From: JBHPCZ01 sp042573625
Lineage (GTDB): Bacteria > Desulfobacterota > Desulfobacteria > Desulfobacterales > UBA11574
DNA: 44,552 nt
NCBI GenBank assembly: GCA_042573625.1
Contig: JBHPCZ010000017.1
Location: forward strand, 1-44,552
Reading direction: 5' to 3'
How positions within the stretch are numbered: position 1 is the stretch's first letter; every line of letters begins with the position of its first letter. Made by a program: the position numbers and the translations under genes. Shown here in pieces: positions 1 through 9,078 of the stretch. The notes below the pieces were generated by a model, which was not told the DNA's origin, did no database searches, and saw nothing but the letters and a program-made list of their open reading frames with translations.

Positions 1-96
1 GGCGAAAATTTTAACCACATGAATACACTGAGTATTTCGAGGATTAAAATTTGAGCCTGACACCGGGATCGGGCAAAAGGGGGCGTTTTTCAAAGG
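1..96 (+). repeat. Dispersed repeat family A, copy 1 (cut by window start)
   Basis: This stretch matches 5326-5447 almost base for base, including the shared TTTCGAGGATTA core and the right end GTTTTTCAAAGG. The left end lies outside the window. It ends 26 bp before the ftsX start. None of the three forward frames is open through it, so a preceding ftsE gene, if present, must end upstream of this repeat rather than overlap ftsX as is usual. It is probably a non-autonomous, MITE-like element (inference). Confidence 0.75.
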
Positions 97-122
97 TCTC
101 AGAGAGGTTATAAGGCACGCTG

Positions 123-1001
123 ATGATACGCCATTATAAACGGGCTATACAGGATATCCTGAATAATATCTTTCTGAATACCGTCTCCATCATTACCATC
201 GCCCTGTCCATCCTCATTGTCAGCGCTTTTATTCTTTTTTTTGTCAATGCAAACGAAATTATGAGTTCCTGGAAGGCGGGCCTGAGGATAATGGTCTATC
301 TTGAACCCGGTGTTCCGAAAGCACAGCTTTCTGGTATAAAAAGCAAAATCATAGGAATGTACGGCGTTGATAATGCCAGATTCATCTCAAAAACCGACGC
401 CCTGTCAATATTCAAAAAACAGATGAAGCGGCAATCCTCAATGCTTTCTAATCTTAAAGAAAATCCCCTTCCGGATGCCTTTGAGGTTCGAATGGTCGCA
501 TCTTCCCTAAACCTTGAAAAAATTGAGGCCCTGGCGACTCAGATTGAATCGATCTCCCAAGTCGACGAGGTTGAGTATGGCCAGAATTGGTTCGAACGAT
601 TTGCAAATGTTTTTAATCTGTTTCAATTGGCAGGCTTTGCAATGTGCGCTCTGTTTTTTATGGCCTCTGTTTTTATAGTGGCCAACACAACGCGACTGGT
701 ACTCTATTCACGGCGTGAAGAAGTAGAAATCATGCGTTTGGTGGGCGCTGAAGACAGCTTCATCAAAGCGCCTTTCTACATCGAAAGTTTTATCCAGGGG
801 ATACTGGGCGGAATCATCGGCCTCGCCGCACTATTTATTGTTTTCCTGTTCGTATCTTCAAATATTGAGCAGGATTTTTCTTACAGCCTTTTCCAAATCC
901 GCTTTCTTCCATTTGAAATGTTTCTTGGAATACTACTGTGCAGCATGCTTGCCGGATGGTTAGGGTGTTATATTTCACTTAAACAATTCTTAAACGTATA
1001 A
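123..1001 (+). CDS. ftsX: Cell division protein FtsX
   Basis: This is a 292-aa membrane protein with the FtsX layout: a first membrane helix at about residues 22-45, an extracytoplasmic domain at about 50-165, and three C-terminal helices at about 170-195, 220-250 and 265-290. FtsX is the permease-like partner of the ATPase FtsE and transmits signals across the inner membrane to periplasmic EnvC-type amidase activators during septal peptidoglycan splitting. The next gene encodes an EnvC-like protein starting 5 bp after the ftsX stop, which fits this role. An ftsE gene is not visible; a repeat element fills the 122 bp upstream. The ATG is preceded by a weak AAGG-type ribosome site. Confidence 0.9.
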   Translation: MIRHYKRAIQDILNNIFLNTVSIITIALSILIVSAFILFFVNANEIMSSWKAGLRIMVYLEPGVPKAQLSGIKSKIIGMYGVDNARFISKTDALSIFKKQMKRQSSMLSNLKENPLPDAFEVRMVASSLNLEKIEALATQIESISQVDEVEYGQNWFERFANVFNLFQLAGFAMCALFFMASVFIVANTTRLVLYSRREEVEIMRLVGAEDSFIKAPFYIESFIQGILGGIIGLAALFIVFLFVSSNIEQDFSYSLFQIRFLPFEMFLGILLCSMLAGWLGCYISLKQFLNV

Positions 1002-1006
1002 GCCAC

Positions 1007-2536
1007 GTGCAAAATCTCCATTTTTCAACCCGGAAGTCGTGGCATACACCGAATATGAAAGATGATATAATCCAAGTGGGTCGAGTTGTCCTTTTCCCTT
1101 CACCATATCCTCGTAAATCATCCTGGATTTTGAAACCAGCCTCTATTTTATTTGTCGTCTTTGGCGTCCTTCTGGTTTTGTCCCTTACTGAGATTTGTTC
1201 CGGTCAATCAAAAGAAACAGGAATTGTCACCGCATCAAAGCTTAACGTTCGGCAAGCACCGGGACTTGGTGAACCCGCTATAAAAGTTCTCAATAAAGGT
1301 ACAAAGGTTGAAATTATCAAACACGTCGAAGGATGGCTCGAAATTATCCACAACGGACAGGTCGGTTATATCCGGGATCGGGAATCGTATGTGCGAATCA
1401 TAAAAGCGCCGGAGGTCGAGCCCGATCAAAGCGACATTGAGCGCTTCAGACAAAAAGCCGAAGACATCGGACGCCAGTTGGAAAAATCCAGGATTGAAGT
1501 GCTGGCCTTTACCAAAAAGGAAATGAACACGATCAATAGTCTGAACAAGGTAGATATGGCGCTCGACACAACCCAAAAACGTGTTTCGTCCTTAAAATCC
1601 GAACGTGTTGAACTTGATAAAGAGATCAAGGAAACGATCCATCTATCTAAAGATCTGATTAAAAAAATCAATGCCACCGAAAAATATGCGTCCAAACGCC
1701 TGGTCGCGCTTTATAAGCTGAACTGGCTGGGCAGATTGCATATTCTTGCCTCCGCCGAATCCATTCATGACCTCTTTTTGCGCAAGACGACCCTGGAGCG
1801 TATTCTCGCGCATGATGAACGTATCCGGAAAAATCTCCTGGAGGACAGGGCCAGACTTGAAAAACTGCTCAAGCGTCAAAATGTTATAAAAAAGGAAAAA
1901 CAATCCCTTGAAACCGCTTACAACGAGCAAATCAGGATAATGAGGAGTGAAAAGGCAAAACGCTCGAAATTGTTGGGCGATATTCGTAGCAAAAGATCTC
2001 TTGAATTGGCGGCTATTGAATCCTTAAAACAGGCGGCGCTTAAACTGGATCAGACCATAAAATCACTAAACATAGAATACAATAAAGCCAAATCCGTTAC
2101 CAAACCCCTTGATGATAAAGGGCAAAAATCATTCACTGCTTTAAAAGGGTTGCTTAAAATACCAGTCAAGGGTAGAATAGTTTCTTTTTACGGTCCATAT
2201 AAAAACACCAAATTCAATGTTGTTAATTTTCGAAGCGGCATTAACATCAAAGCGGACAGAGGCGAACCCATACGTTCTGTATTTGCAGGAAAAACGCTTT
2301 ATTCCGGCTGGTTTAAAGGTTATGGCAACATGATCATCATAGATCATGGGAACAATTACTATACAGTTTACGCGCATGTTGAAGAACTCTTTAAGAAAAA
2401 AGGTGACAGAGTAGAGACCGGTGAGGTCATCGCCACTGTTGGCGATACCGGTTCAATATACGGCTCGAGACTCTACTTTGAGGTGCGCCATCACGGAAAA
2501 CCAATGGACCCGCTTTTATGGATTAAAGAAGGTTAA
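1007..2536 (+). CDS. envC: EnvC-like murein hydrolase activator with SH3b, coiled coil and degenerate LytM domain
   Basis: This 509-aa protein has a hydrophobic export segment at about residues 42-64, a bacterial SH3 domain at about 70-130, a long charged coiled coil at about 140-360, and an M23/LytM domain at about 385-505. In the M23 domain the usual HxxxD zinc motif is replaced by RSGIN at about residue 413, so two metal ligands are lost, while a later YAH motif remains. This matches EnvC-type proteins, which activate amidases rather than cutting peptidoglycan. The start is uncertain: GTG 1007 has little ribosome site, ATG 1055 is an alternative, and TTG 1130 would place the signal sequence at the N-terminus. 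The SH3b domain is absent from Escherichia coli EnvC as I remember it. It lies between ftsX and the protease gene, in operon spacing. Confidence 0.85.
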   Translation: MQNLHFSTRKSWHTPNMKDDIIQVGRVVLFPSPYPRKSSWILKPASILFVVFGVLLVLSLTEICSGQSKETGIVTASKLNVRQAPGLGEPAIKVLNKGTKVEIIKHVEGWLEIIHNGQVGYIRDRESYVRIIKAPEVEPDQSDIERFRQKAEDIGRQLEKSRIEVLAFTKKEMNTINSLNKVDMALDTTQKRVSSLKSERVELDKEIKETIHLSKDLIKKINATEKYASKRLVALYKLNWLGRLHILASAESIHDLFLRKTTLERILAHDERIRKNLLEDRARLEKLLKRQNVIKKEKQSLETAYNEQIRIMRSEKAKRSKLLGDIRSKRSLELAAIESLKQAALKLDQTIKSLNIEYNKAKSVTKPLDDKGQKSFTALKGLLKIPVKGRIVSFYGPYKNTKFNVVNFRSGINIKADRGEPIRSVFAGKTLYSGWFKGYGNMIIIDHGNNYYTVYAHVEELFKKKGDRVETGEVIATVGDTGSIYGSRLYFEVRHHGKPMDPLLWIKEG

Positions 2537-2548
2537 AGGAGTAAATCG

Positions 2549-3922
2549 ATGAACAAAAAGAAAAACCGAAACATCAAACTCTGGCTGGCAATATTTATTG
2601 CCGCCTTGTTCTTTACGATGGGGACAGGGTTTTACCGTGATCTTTCCGCCGATGTGGAGGAGACTTACAAAGGGCTCAAAATATTTACCGATGTCATTGA
2701 TCTGGTTGAGAAAAACTACGTTGACACGGTCGACACAAAGGAATTAATACAAAATGCGATTCAGGGAATGGTCCACGGTCTCGATCCCCATTCCGCGTTC
2801 CTTCCCCCTGAAGCCTTTGAAGAGCTACAGGTTGATACTCAGGGGGAGTTTACCGGAATCGGCATTAGCATCACCATGCGAGACGGATTCGTAACAGTGA
2901 TTTCACCCATCGAAGGCACACCTGCTGACAAAGCAGGGATAATGGCCGGGGACAGAATCGTAGAGGTAGACGGCGAACCGACCAAGGACTTACGGGATGC
3001 CGTAAAAAAGATGAGAGGACCGAAAGGAACAGAAGTCCTTGTAACCATAAGGCGGAGAGGTGCTTCAAAACCGATTGAGTTCAAGCTGATTCGAGACGTT
3101 ATCCCGATCGAAAGCGTAAAATCGATTATGTTAAAGCCTGGATACGGATATATCCGGATAACCAATTTCAGTGATTCCACCACAAGAGACCTCAAATTGG
3201 CATTAAAGACGCTTGAATCAGGGAAGACACCCCTGTCAGGACTTGTTCTCGATCTTCGCAGCAACCCGGGAGGTCTGCTACCCGAGGCAATCAGCGTATC
3301 CGATCTTTTTCTTGAACAGGGCTCGATTCTGTCGATCAAAGGGCGGTTAAAAAGGCATACGAAAAATTTCAATGCTAAACCCAACGAAACCCAGCGGAAC
3401 TATCCGATTGTGGTATTGATTAACGGCGGCAGTGCCAGTGCCTCTGAAATTGTTGCCGGGGCACTTCAGGATAACAAAAGAGCTCTCATCCTTGGAACCA
3501 CCTCATTCGGGAAAGGGTCCGTCCAAACCGTAGAGCCCCTGCGAGATGGCTCAGGTATCAAGCTGACCATCGCAAGGTACTACACCCCCAGTGGTCGTTC
3601 GATTCAAGCAAAGGGCATTGAGCCGGACATCGTTGTCACGCATAGACTTATAGACGATTCTCAAACGGATACGGATGTGGACGATCGTCGTCAGTTCATG
3701 GAAAAAGATCTGGAAAATCATCTTGAAGCAGAACCGGCGAAAGATGAAAGCAAGAAGCCGGATCCCGAGACAAAAAATAAGAGCAAGAAGCAATTAAAGC
3801 TAAATGACGCCGAATCCAGGTACAGCAAGCTAAAACTGAAAAGTCTACAGGCAGACAACCAGGTTATGCGTGCGCTTGAGATCCTGTTAAGCCATCACAT
3901 TTTTAAAGATATAAAAAGTTGA
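2549..3922 (+). CDS. ctpA: Carboxy-terminal processing protease, S41 family (CtpA)
   Basis: This 457-aa protease has an N-terminal export or anchor helix (about residues 9-27), a PDZ domain (about 100-190) and an S41 serine-protease core. The motif GGSASASEI places the catalytic serine at S297, and FGKGSVQ places the catalytic lysine at K322, the 25-residue spacing typical of the family. The charged tail after residue 370 is Lys/Asp/Glu rich. Such proteases trim periplasmic substrates, often peptidoglycan enzymes, in the cell envelope. A strong AAAGGAG ribosome site precedes the ATG, 12 bp after envC. The order ftsX-envC-ctpA-yibQ is common in Gram-negative genomes. Confidence 0.93.
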   Translation: MNKKKNRNIKLWLAIFIAALFFTMGTGFYRDLSADVEETYKGLKIFTDVIDLVEKNYVDTVDTKELIQNAIQGMVHGLDPHSAFLPPEAFEELQVDTQGEFTGIGISITMRDGFVTVISPIEGTPADKAGIMAGDRIVEVDGEPTKDLRDAVKKMRGPKGTEVLVTIRRRGASKPIEFKLIRDVIPIESVKSIMLKPGYGYIRITNFSDSTTRDLKLALKTLESGKTPLSGLVLDLRSNPGGLLPEAISVSDLFLEQGSILSIKGRLKRHTKNFNAKPNETQRNYPIVVLINGGSASASEIVAGALQDNKRALILGTTSFGKGSVQTVEPLRDGSGIKLTIARYYTPSGRSIQAKGIEPDIVVTHRLIDDSQTDTDVDDRRQFMEKDLENHLEAEPAKDESKKPDPETKNKSKKQLKLNDAESRYSKLKLKSLQADNQVMRALEILLSHHIFKDIKS

Positions 3923-3943
3923 TATTCTATTTGAATTTTTCAT

Positions 3944-4912
3944 ATGGCCAAAAAGATAACCCGGAAGAAAAAAAGAAAATCCAGAAAGCGCCCTGATCTC
4001 AAATCACAACTTTTAAAAAGTCTTGTCGGTCTTTTCATTCTGGCACTTCTGGTTGTTGCGGCCGGATTTTTAACACATCTTTTGATGAAACGAAAGGAAC
4101 CCGTACGCCCCTTACAGGCTGTAAAACAACCACCGCTTCACGAGCAGCCGGCAACAAAAGCGCCCACCTTTGAAATCTATCCCAAAAAAGAATTGCCCCA
4201 TCGGAAACCGACATCCAAACCCAAAGTTTTGTTTCCATCCCGGAAGCCCAAAGTCGCCATCATTATTGATGATCTTGGGTATGACCGAACCATCGCGGGC
4301 AAATTCCTTGAGCTTGATGCTGTTTTGACCTTTTCCATGCTCCCCGACAGTCCGTTCCAGAAAAAGATCGCCGGGACAGCTCACGCAAAAGGGCATGATA
4401 TCATGCTCCATCTGCCCATGGAACCCGTCGAATATCCTGATGTCAACCCCGGGACAGGAGCACTCCTTACCACCATGACCCCGGATCAACTCATCAGCCA
4501 GCTCAATAAATACCTTGAAATCGTGCCCTTTATTAAAGGGGTAAACAACCACATGGGTTCAAAGATGACCACGGCCTCCTCCCAGATGTATCAAATCTTT
4601 TCCGTTTTAAAAAAAAGAGGCCTCTTTTTCATCGACAGTCGCTCTACGCCTGAAACCTTATGCAAACCCTCTGCCAGATTGTTTCAAATTCCATTTGCTG
4701 AGCGGGATATTTTCATTGATCATCTGCCGGAACCGGGGTTCATTCGTAAGCAGTTAAACCGTTTGGTTGAAATTGCCAATCAACAAGGTGAAGCCATCGG
4801 AATAGCCCATCCGCATCGCGTGACACTCGAAGTGCTTCAAAGCATGATCCCTGAACTGAAACAAAAGGTTCTGCTTGTTCCGGCCTCAGAGGTTGTCCAT
4901 ATTATCGGTTAG
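3944..4912 (+). CDS. Divergent polysaccharide deacetylase, YibQ type
   Basis: This 322-aa protein has a very basic cytoplasmic start, one membrane helix at about residues 25-48, a Pro/Lys-rich linker, and a divergent polysaccharide deacetylase domain from about residue 100. Diagnostic blocks are VAIIIDDLGYD, HLPMEP, NNHMGSKMT, FFIDSRSTP and IGIAHPH, which carry the Asp and His residues of the deacetylase fold. Proteins of this family sit at the end of envC-ctpA operons; their exact substrate is not settled. It begins 22 bp after ctpA and is probably the last gene of the division-linked operon. Confidence 0.85.
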   Translation: MAKKITRKKKRKSRKRPDLKSQLLKSLVGLFILALLVVAAGFLTHLLMKRKEPVRPLQAVKQPPLHEQPATKAPTFEIYPKKELPHRKPTSKPKVLFPSRKPKVAIIIDDLGYDRTIAGKFLELDAVLTFSMLPDSPFQKKIAGTAHAKGHDIMLHLPMEPVEYPDVNPGTGALLTTMTPDQLISQLNKYLEIVPFIKGVNNHMGSKMTTASSQMYQIFSVLKKRGLFFIDSRSTPETLCKPSARLFQIPFAERDIFIDHLPEPGFIRKQLNRLVEIANQQGEAIGIAHPHRVTLEVLQSMIPELKQKVLLVPASEVVHIIG

Positions 4913-4925
4913 TTGTGCCTTATCC

Positions 4926-5173
4926 CCTCCGGCCCTGGCGGAGGACCTGGAAAAGTTTTGCCGATCCGGGGTGTTCCGATACGTGAGGCATCATTCAACC
5001 GGTGTTTTCAATATTGAATATCGAATATCCAATGTCGAATAGAGAATGAAAACAGCGTGTTTTTCTTCGGACTGGATTTTCCGTGAAATTTAGCGCTGCC
5101 ATGTTACAAAGGCGAAAAAGAGCCTACCTCATCATTCGACATTCCTTGTTGGACATTGAATATTCAGTAACTG
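4926..5173 (+). repeat. Dispersed repeat family B, copy 1
   Basis: This segment is about 250 bp long. It begins with a palindrome of CCTCCGG...GGCGGAGG type and continues with CATTCAACCGGTGTTTTCAA. It ends with ATTCCTTGTTGGACATTGAA. The same order of blocks occurs on the opposite strand at 33113-33358 and 36730-36955. Inside are several ATTCGACATT / AATGTCGAAT inverted motifs. No coding potential is apparent. It lies between the yibQ gene and repeat family A copy 2. Confidence 0.8.
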
Positions 5174-5249
5174 CGATCATCGATCCCTGTTGACACCCCC
5201 GTCGCATTTCTCTATAATTTCCGCAAACAAACCTTATAAGTAATAGCCG

Positions 5250-5447
5250 CCTTTGAAAAATGTTCAATTTTGCCTGCCCAGTTAAATCCGCATTTAACAT
5301 TTAACCGGGGTTCAAGACCAGGGAAGGCGAAAATTTTATCCACAGATATACATAGAGTATTTCGAGGATTAACCCGCCAAAGTTCGGTGGCGGGTTAAAA
5401 TTTGAGCCTGACAACGGGATTGGGCAAAAGGGGGCGTTTTTCAAAGG
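5250..5447 (+). repeat. Dispersed repeat family A, copy 2 (complete, with inverted ends)
   Basis: The element starts with CCTTTGAAAAA (5250-5260) and ends with its inverted copy TTTTTCAAAGG (5437-5447). A second inverted pair of GCCC/GGGC and TTTTGCC/GGCAAAA type lies just inside. The right half matches window positions 1-96. Compared with copy 1, it carries an extra small hairpin AACCCGCCAAAG...GGCGGGTT around 5372-5397. It abuts the start of the next gene by 18 bp. Confidence 0.75.
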
Positions 5448-5465
5448 TCTCTAAGAGTCTACCTC

Positions 5466-6962
5466 ATGAAGCAGTCTTTAAATCCGTTAATTATAACTCT
5501 CCTGGCTTTTTGTATGATATGCTTCCCTTTTATCGGGAAGGTTCATGCAGATAATATTCGCAACCCTGTGTGGGCGGGACGTTTTTATCCGTCTCAGCGC
5601 GCCGAGTTGGAACTCGCCATTGATCGCCTCACCCGTGAGGCAGAATCCACTCAGGTACAAATTCCGTCTCATAAATCCCTTAAGGCCCTGATCCTGCCCC
5701 ATGCTGGATATATTTTTTCCGGAAGGACAGCCGCCCATGCCTCTCTGGTTTTGACAAAAAATCAGTTTTCCAAAGTCATTTTGCTGGCAGCAGATCACCA
5801 TGTCGGTTTCAATGACGGTGTCATCAGCGATGTAACCGCTTATGAAACGCCGCTGGGCCGGATTAAGCTTCATGACGATGCGTCAAAATTGCGCCGACAA
5901 TCTGAAATATTTCAAGCCCTTCCTGCTTCTGACCAGCGTGAACATTCACTGGAAGTGGTCCTGCCCTTTCTACAGCGGTATCTTGAGGAATTTGAACTCG
6001 TTCCCATTGTACTCGGACCGTGTCATATCGGTCGAATCACGGAAAGCATCGATCCTTTGCTTGATCCCAACACCCTGCTGGTGGTCAGCTCGGATCTTTC
6101 ACACTACCTATCTTATGCCGACGCAAAGGCAAACGACACTGAAACGATTAAAATGATCTTAAACCTGGAAGCCGACAAACTGCTCAAGCGTAAAAATATC
6201 GCCTGCGGGATAAGGCCGATACTGATTCTGATCAATCTGGCACGGTTGCACGGCTGGCAGCCGGTTCTTCTCCATTACTCGAACAGCGGAGACACCGCGG
6301 GAGATCGATCAAGGGTTGTCGGTTATGCGGCCATCGCCTTTTATGGAGGTTCAACCATGCAAAACAACAGTGATTCCGCACAGCCTTTGAGCCACGAACA
6401 GGGGCAGGTGCTGGTCAAACTGGCCCGGCAGACCGTTATGGAAAGGCTTGGACAGAAGATGGCGGATGCCGAGGCCGACGTCCTTGGGGTTGATCTAACG
6501 GATATCGACTTTCAGGTTCGCCGCGGCACATTTGTCACCCTTCATATTGACGGTCAGCTGCGCGGCTGCATCGGGAGTCTGGCGGCCAGGGAGTCCATTA
6601 TAGACAGCGTCAAGCATAATGCGATCAACGCGGCGTTCCGTGACCCCCGTTTTCCCCCATTGACCACCGAGGAGCTGGACACGGTCGATTTTGAGGTAAG
6701 CCTTCTTAGCGAACCGCAGCCGCTTGAATACCGTGACAGTGAAGACCTTCTGAGAAAACTTCGCGTCAATGTGGATGGTGTTATACTCCGTAAAGGATCA
6801 AATAGCGCCACCTATCTGCCACAGGTCTGGGAACAGCTGCCTCGACCCGAGGATTTTCTATCCCATCTATGCAAAAAGGCCGGCCTTTCATTCAATGCCT
6901 GGAAAAAGACACACCTGGAAGTTTTGACCTATCAGGTTCAATATTTTGAAGAAGAAAAATGA
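5466..6962 (+). CDS. Secreted Memo-AMMECR1 fusion of the AmmeMemoRadiSam system
   Basis: This 498-aa protein starts with a Sec-type signal peptide (hydrophobic residues 8-24, likely cut after HA at 27-28). A Memo-like domain (about 31-295) carries conserved H79 (PHAGY), H111/H112, EHSLE near 160, SDLSHY near 210 and C247, the likely metal-binding set of the family. An AMMECR1 domain (about 310-495) carries the signature LRGCIGSL near residue 365 and FRDPRFPPLT near 391. AmmeMemoRadiSam components are usually cytoplasmic and their biochemical role is unresolved. A signal peptide on the fusion suggests periplasmic action (inference). The stop overlaps the next gene by 17 bp. The ribosome site is weak and a repeat element lies just upstream. 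Confidence 0.88.
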   Translation: MKQSLNPLIITLLAFCMICFPFIGKVHADNIRNPVWAGRFYPSQRAELELAIDRLTREAESTQVQIPSHKSLKALILPHAGYIFSGRTAAHASLVLTKNQFSKVILLAADHHVGFNDGVISDVTAYETPLGRIKLHDDASKLRRQSEIFQALPASDQREHSLEVVLPFLQRYLEEFELVPIVLGPCHIGRITESIDPLLDPNTLLVVSSDLSHYLSYADAKANDTETIKMILNLEADKLLKRKNIACGIRPILILINLARLHGWQPVLLHYSNSGDTAGDRSRVVGYAAIAFYGGSTMQNNSDSAQPLSHEQGQVLVKLARQTVMERLGQKMADAEADVLGVDLTDIDFQVRRGTFVTLHIDGQLRGCIGSLAARESIIDSVKHNAINAAFRDPRFPPLTTEELDTVDFEVSLLSEPQPLEYRDSEDLLRKLRVNVDGVILRKGSNSATYLPQVWEQLPRPEDFLSHLCKKAGLSFNAWKKTHLEVLTYQVQYFEEEK

Positions 6963-9078
6963 TCGCGCCATAACGCGGGTGGTGATTGCCACAGGAATTT
7001 CATCGGTGGTCACCCAACTATTGACCATCCGCGAATTTTTGGCCCAGTTCCAGGGTAATGAGTTCGTCATTGCCCTGATTCTATTCAACTGGCTGATTTT
7101 GGGTGGCATCGGCACGCTCTTGGCCCGATGGATCACCCAACGATTCTGGCAGGTCACTGTCATACGGCTGGGTTGGCTTTCACTTTTTTTGGCAGGCCTG
7201 CCCGCCGTGCAGATTTTGGCGATTCGGGGACTTCGTGATGTGTTCTTTATACACGGCAGCTCTCTCGGATTTTACCCGACCCTGGCGTATACCTTTCTTA
7301 CAATAGCACCCTATTGTTTGGTACTCGGCTTTGTTCTGCCGTACAGCCTCTTTGTACTCAGGATCGAAAATCCGGATTATCCCGGCGCATGGATATATAT
7401 TATCGACAATATAGGAGATGTGTCCGGCGGCGCGCTCTTTTCCTTTGCACTGGTTTATCTGGTTACCCCTTTACAGGCCGTGTTTCTGTCTAATCTGCCC
7501 TTATTGACCGCAGCCTATCTCCTATTCCCCCGCTCATTCCGGAACCGTTTTTTCGTTTTAACCGGCACCGGGCTGGCCTTTGTCATCCTTGTTTCGGCCA
7601 TTCTTCTGGAACCTGCTTCGCTGGCCCCTGTAGAAGGAAAACTGGTGCATTATCGCGAATCCAGATACGGCCGGATTGCAGTTCATCAAGACCAAGAGCA
7701 ATTCACGCTCTTTCTTGGCGGTACACCCCTGTTCAGCAGCCAGAATCAAACCATGGCTGAGGAAACCATTCATTATCCCATGGCCCAGTTGGAAAACGCA
7801 CAACATGTTTTAGTGATTTCCGCAGAAGGGGGAATGATGAGGGAATTGCAAAAACACCGGCCGGTCACCGTGGATTACATAGAGCTGGATCCCCAGGTGG
7901 CTTTGGTTCAATTCAGGTTCGGCCTGATCAAAACGATTCCCGGCCTGAATGTTATACATAAAGACGGTCGGGCCTACCTGGCAGATTCAAAAAAACGCTA
8001 TGATGCCATTATCGTCAATCTGACCGAGCCCGATACGTTTCAAATCAACCGATTTTTTACCAGCCGTTTTTTTGCTCTGGCCAAAAATCACATCTCTCCG
8101 CACGGGGTGTTCAGTTTTTCCATGCAGGGATTTGATAATTATCTTGCCGAACCGCAGCGCCAGAAGCTTTCTTCCCTCTATAACACCGTAAAAGAACACT
8201 TCAGCCATGTTCTGCTGCTTCCGGGACAAAAAATAGTTTTTCTCTGTTCCGACCAGCCCATCCAAACGGATATCCCGACACTTCTGAACAAAAAGGATAT
8301 TTCAACTCTTTACATCAAGGGGTATTATTACGGCAACCTGACACGGGAAAGAATTGAGAGACTCAATGAACTGATCGATCCGGACACGCCCAAGAACCGA
8401 GACGATTCCCCTCAGTTGATGCGCCTCATGTATACTCAGTGGTTTGCCAAATTCGCCACTTCGCCGGTCGGGTTTTTTGCCGTCATGGCGATCCTGCTGA
8501 TCATCTATATGTTTCGGATCACTCGGGAGGAGTTTGTTCTTTTTTCCACCGGCTGCATGGTCATGGGCAGCGAAATTCTGGTCATCTTTGCATTTCAAAT
8601 CTTTTTCGGTTATATTTACCTTCAGATCGGTTTGATCGTCACGGTATTCTTGGCAGGCCTCTTGCCCGGCGCCTGGCTCGGCAACCGGTTGAGTGGCCGG
8701 GGAAAAAGCGTCTTGACGCTGACCGATGGCCTGCTTATCTTTTTTATGATTATATTTATTCTGGTTCTGATCCCGGGTGCAGACCAATTGCCGTCAGCCT
8801 GCTATCTCGTTTTCGGCTTCGCGGTTTCCCTGGTCTGCGGCTTCCAGTTTCCTGTAGCGCTCTATTTGCGAGGCGACGACGACCCGGCGGTGACAAGAAC
8901 TTTTTCGGCCGACCTTATCGGGGCCGCCTTCGGCACCCTGGCCGTCAGTGTATTTTTAATTCCGTATTTCGGCATTGTCTGGACGGCTGTGGCGTTGATC
9001 GGTTTGAAACTTGCGAGTCTGATTGTAATTGGAACAAGCCATGAAAAAAATAGACCGGCGTCGTTTTCTATATTGTAG
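6946..9078 (+). CDS. Polytopic membrane protein with spermidine synthase-like domain
   Basis: This 710-aa protein has about seven membrane helices in residues 10-220, a Rossmann-type spermidine/spermine synthase-like domain at about 230-470, and another six to seven helices at 490-700. In the Rossmann domain the glycine-rich loop reads VLVISAEGG near residue 288 instead of the usual VLVIGGGDGG. The acidic YIELDP near 311 is kept. The catalytic block reads YDAIIVNLTEP near 352, lacking the Asp usually expected there. The transferase activity may therefore be altered (inference). The start is a TTG overlapping the previous gene, or GTG 6979. Its 3' end overlaps the radical SAM gene, so the three genes are probably translationally coupled. 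Confidence 0.82.
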   Translation: MKKKNDRAITRVVIATGISSVVTQLLTIREFLAQFQGNEFVIALILFNWLILGGIGTLLARWITQRFWQVTVIRLGWLSLFLAGLPAVQILAIRGLRDVFFIHGSSLGFYPTLAYTFLTIAPYCLVLGFVLPYSLFVLRIENPDYPGAWIYIIDNIGDVSGGALFSFALVYLVTPLQAVFLSNLPLLTAAYLLFPRSFRNRFFVLTGTGLAFVILVSAILLEPASLAPVEGKLVHYRESRYGRIAVHQDQEQFTLFLGGTPLFSSQNQTMAEETIHYPMAQLENAQHVLVISAEGGMMRELQKHRPVTVDYIELDPQVALVQFRFGLIKTIPGLNVIHKDGRAYLADSKKRYDAIIVNLTEPDTFQINRFFTSRFFALAKNHISPHGVFSFSMQGFDNYLAEPQRQKLSSLYNTVKEHFSHVLLLPGQKIVFLCSDQPIQTDIPTLLNKKDISTLYIKGYYYGNLTRERIERLNELIDPDTPKNRDDSPQLMRLMYTQWFAKFATSPVGFFAVMAILLIIYMFRITREEFVLFSTGCMVMGSEILVIFAFQIFFGYIYLQIGLIVTVFLAGLLPGAWLGNRLSGRGKSVLTLTDGLLIFFMIIFILVLIPGADQLPSACYLVFGFAVSLVCGFQFPVALYLRGDDDPAVTRTFSADLIGAAFGTLAVSVFLIPYFGIVWTAVALIGLKLASLIVIGTSHEKNRPASFSIL

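Noticed and set aside
1..122. End of ftsE overlapping ftsX
   Set aside because: All three forward frames carry stops in this stretch, and it is repeat sequence.
2839..3384. 181-aa minus-strand open frame opposite ctpA
   Set aside because: It is a shadow of the PDZ and S41 coding region.
8439..9044. 201-aa open frame in another forward frame
   Set aside because: It overlaps the membrane spermidine-synthase-like gene; its Arg/His-rich, Cys-rich composition is typical of an off-frame shadow.
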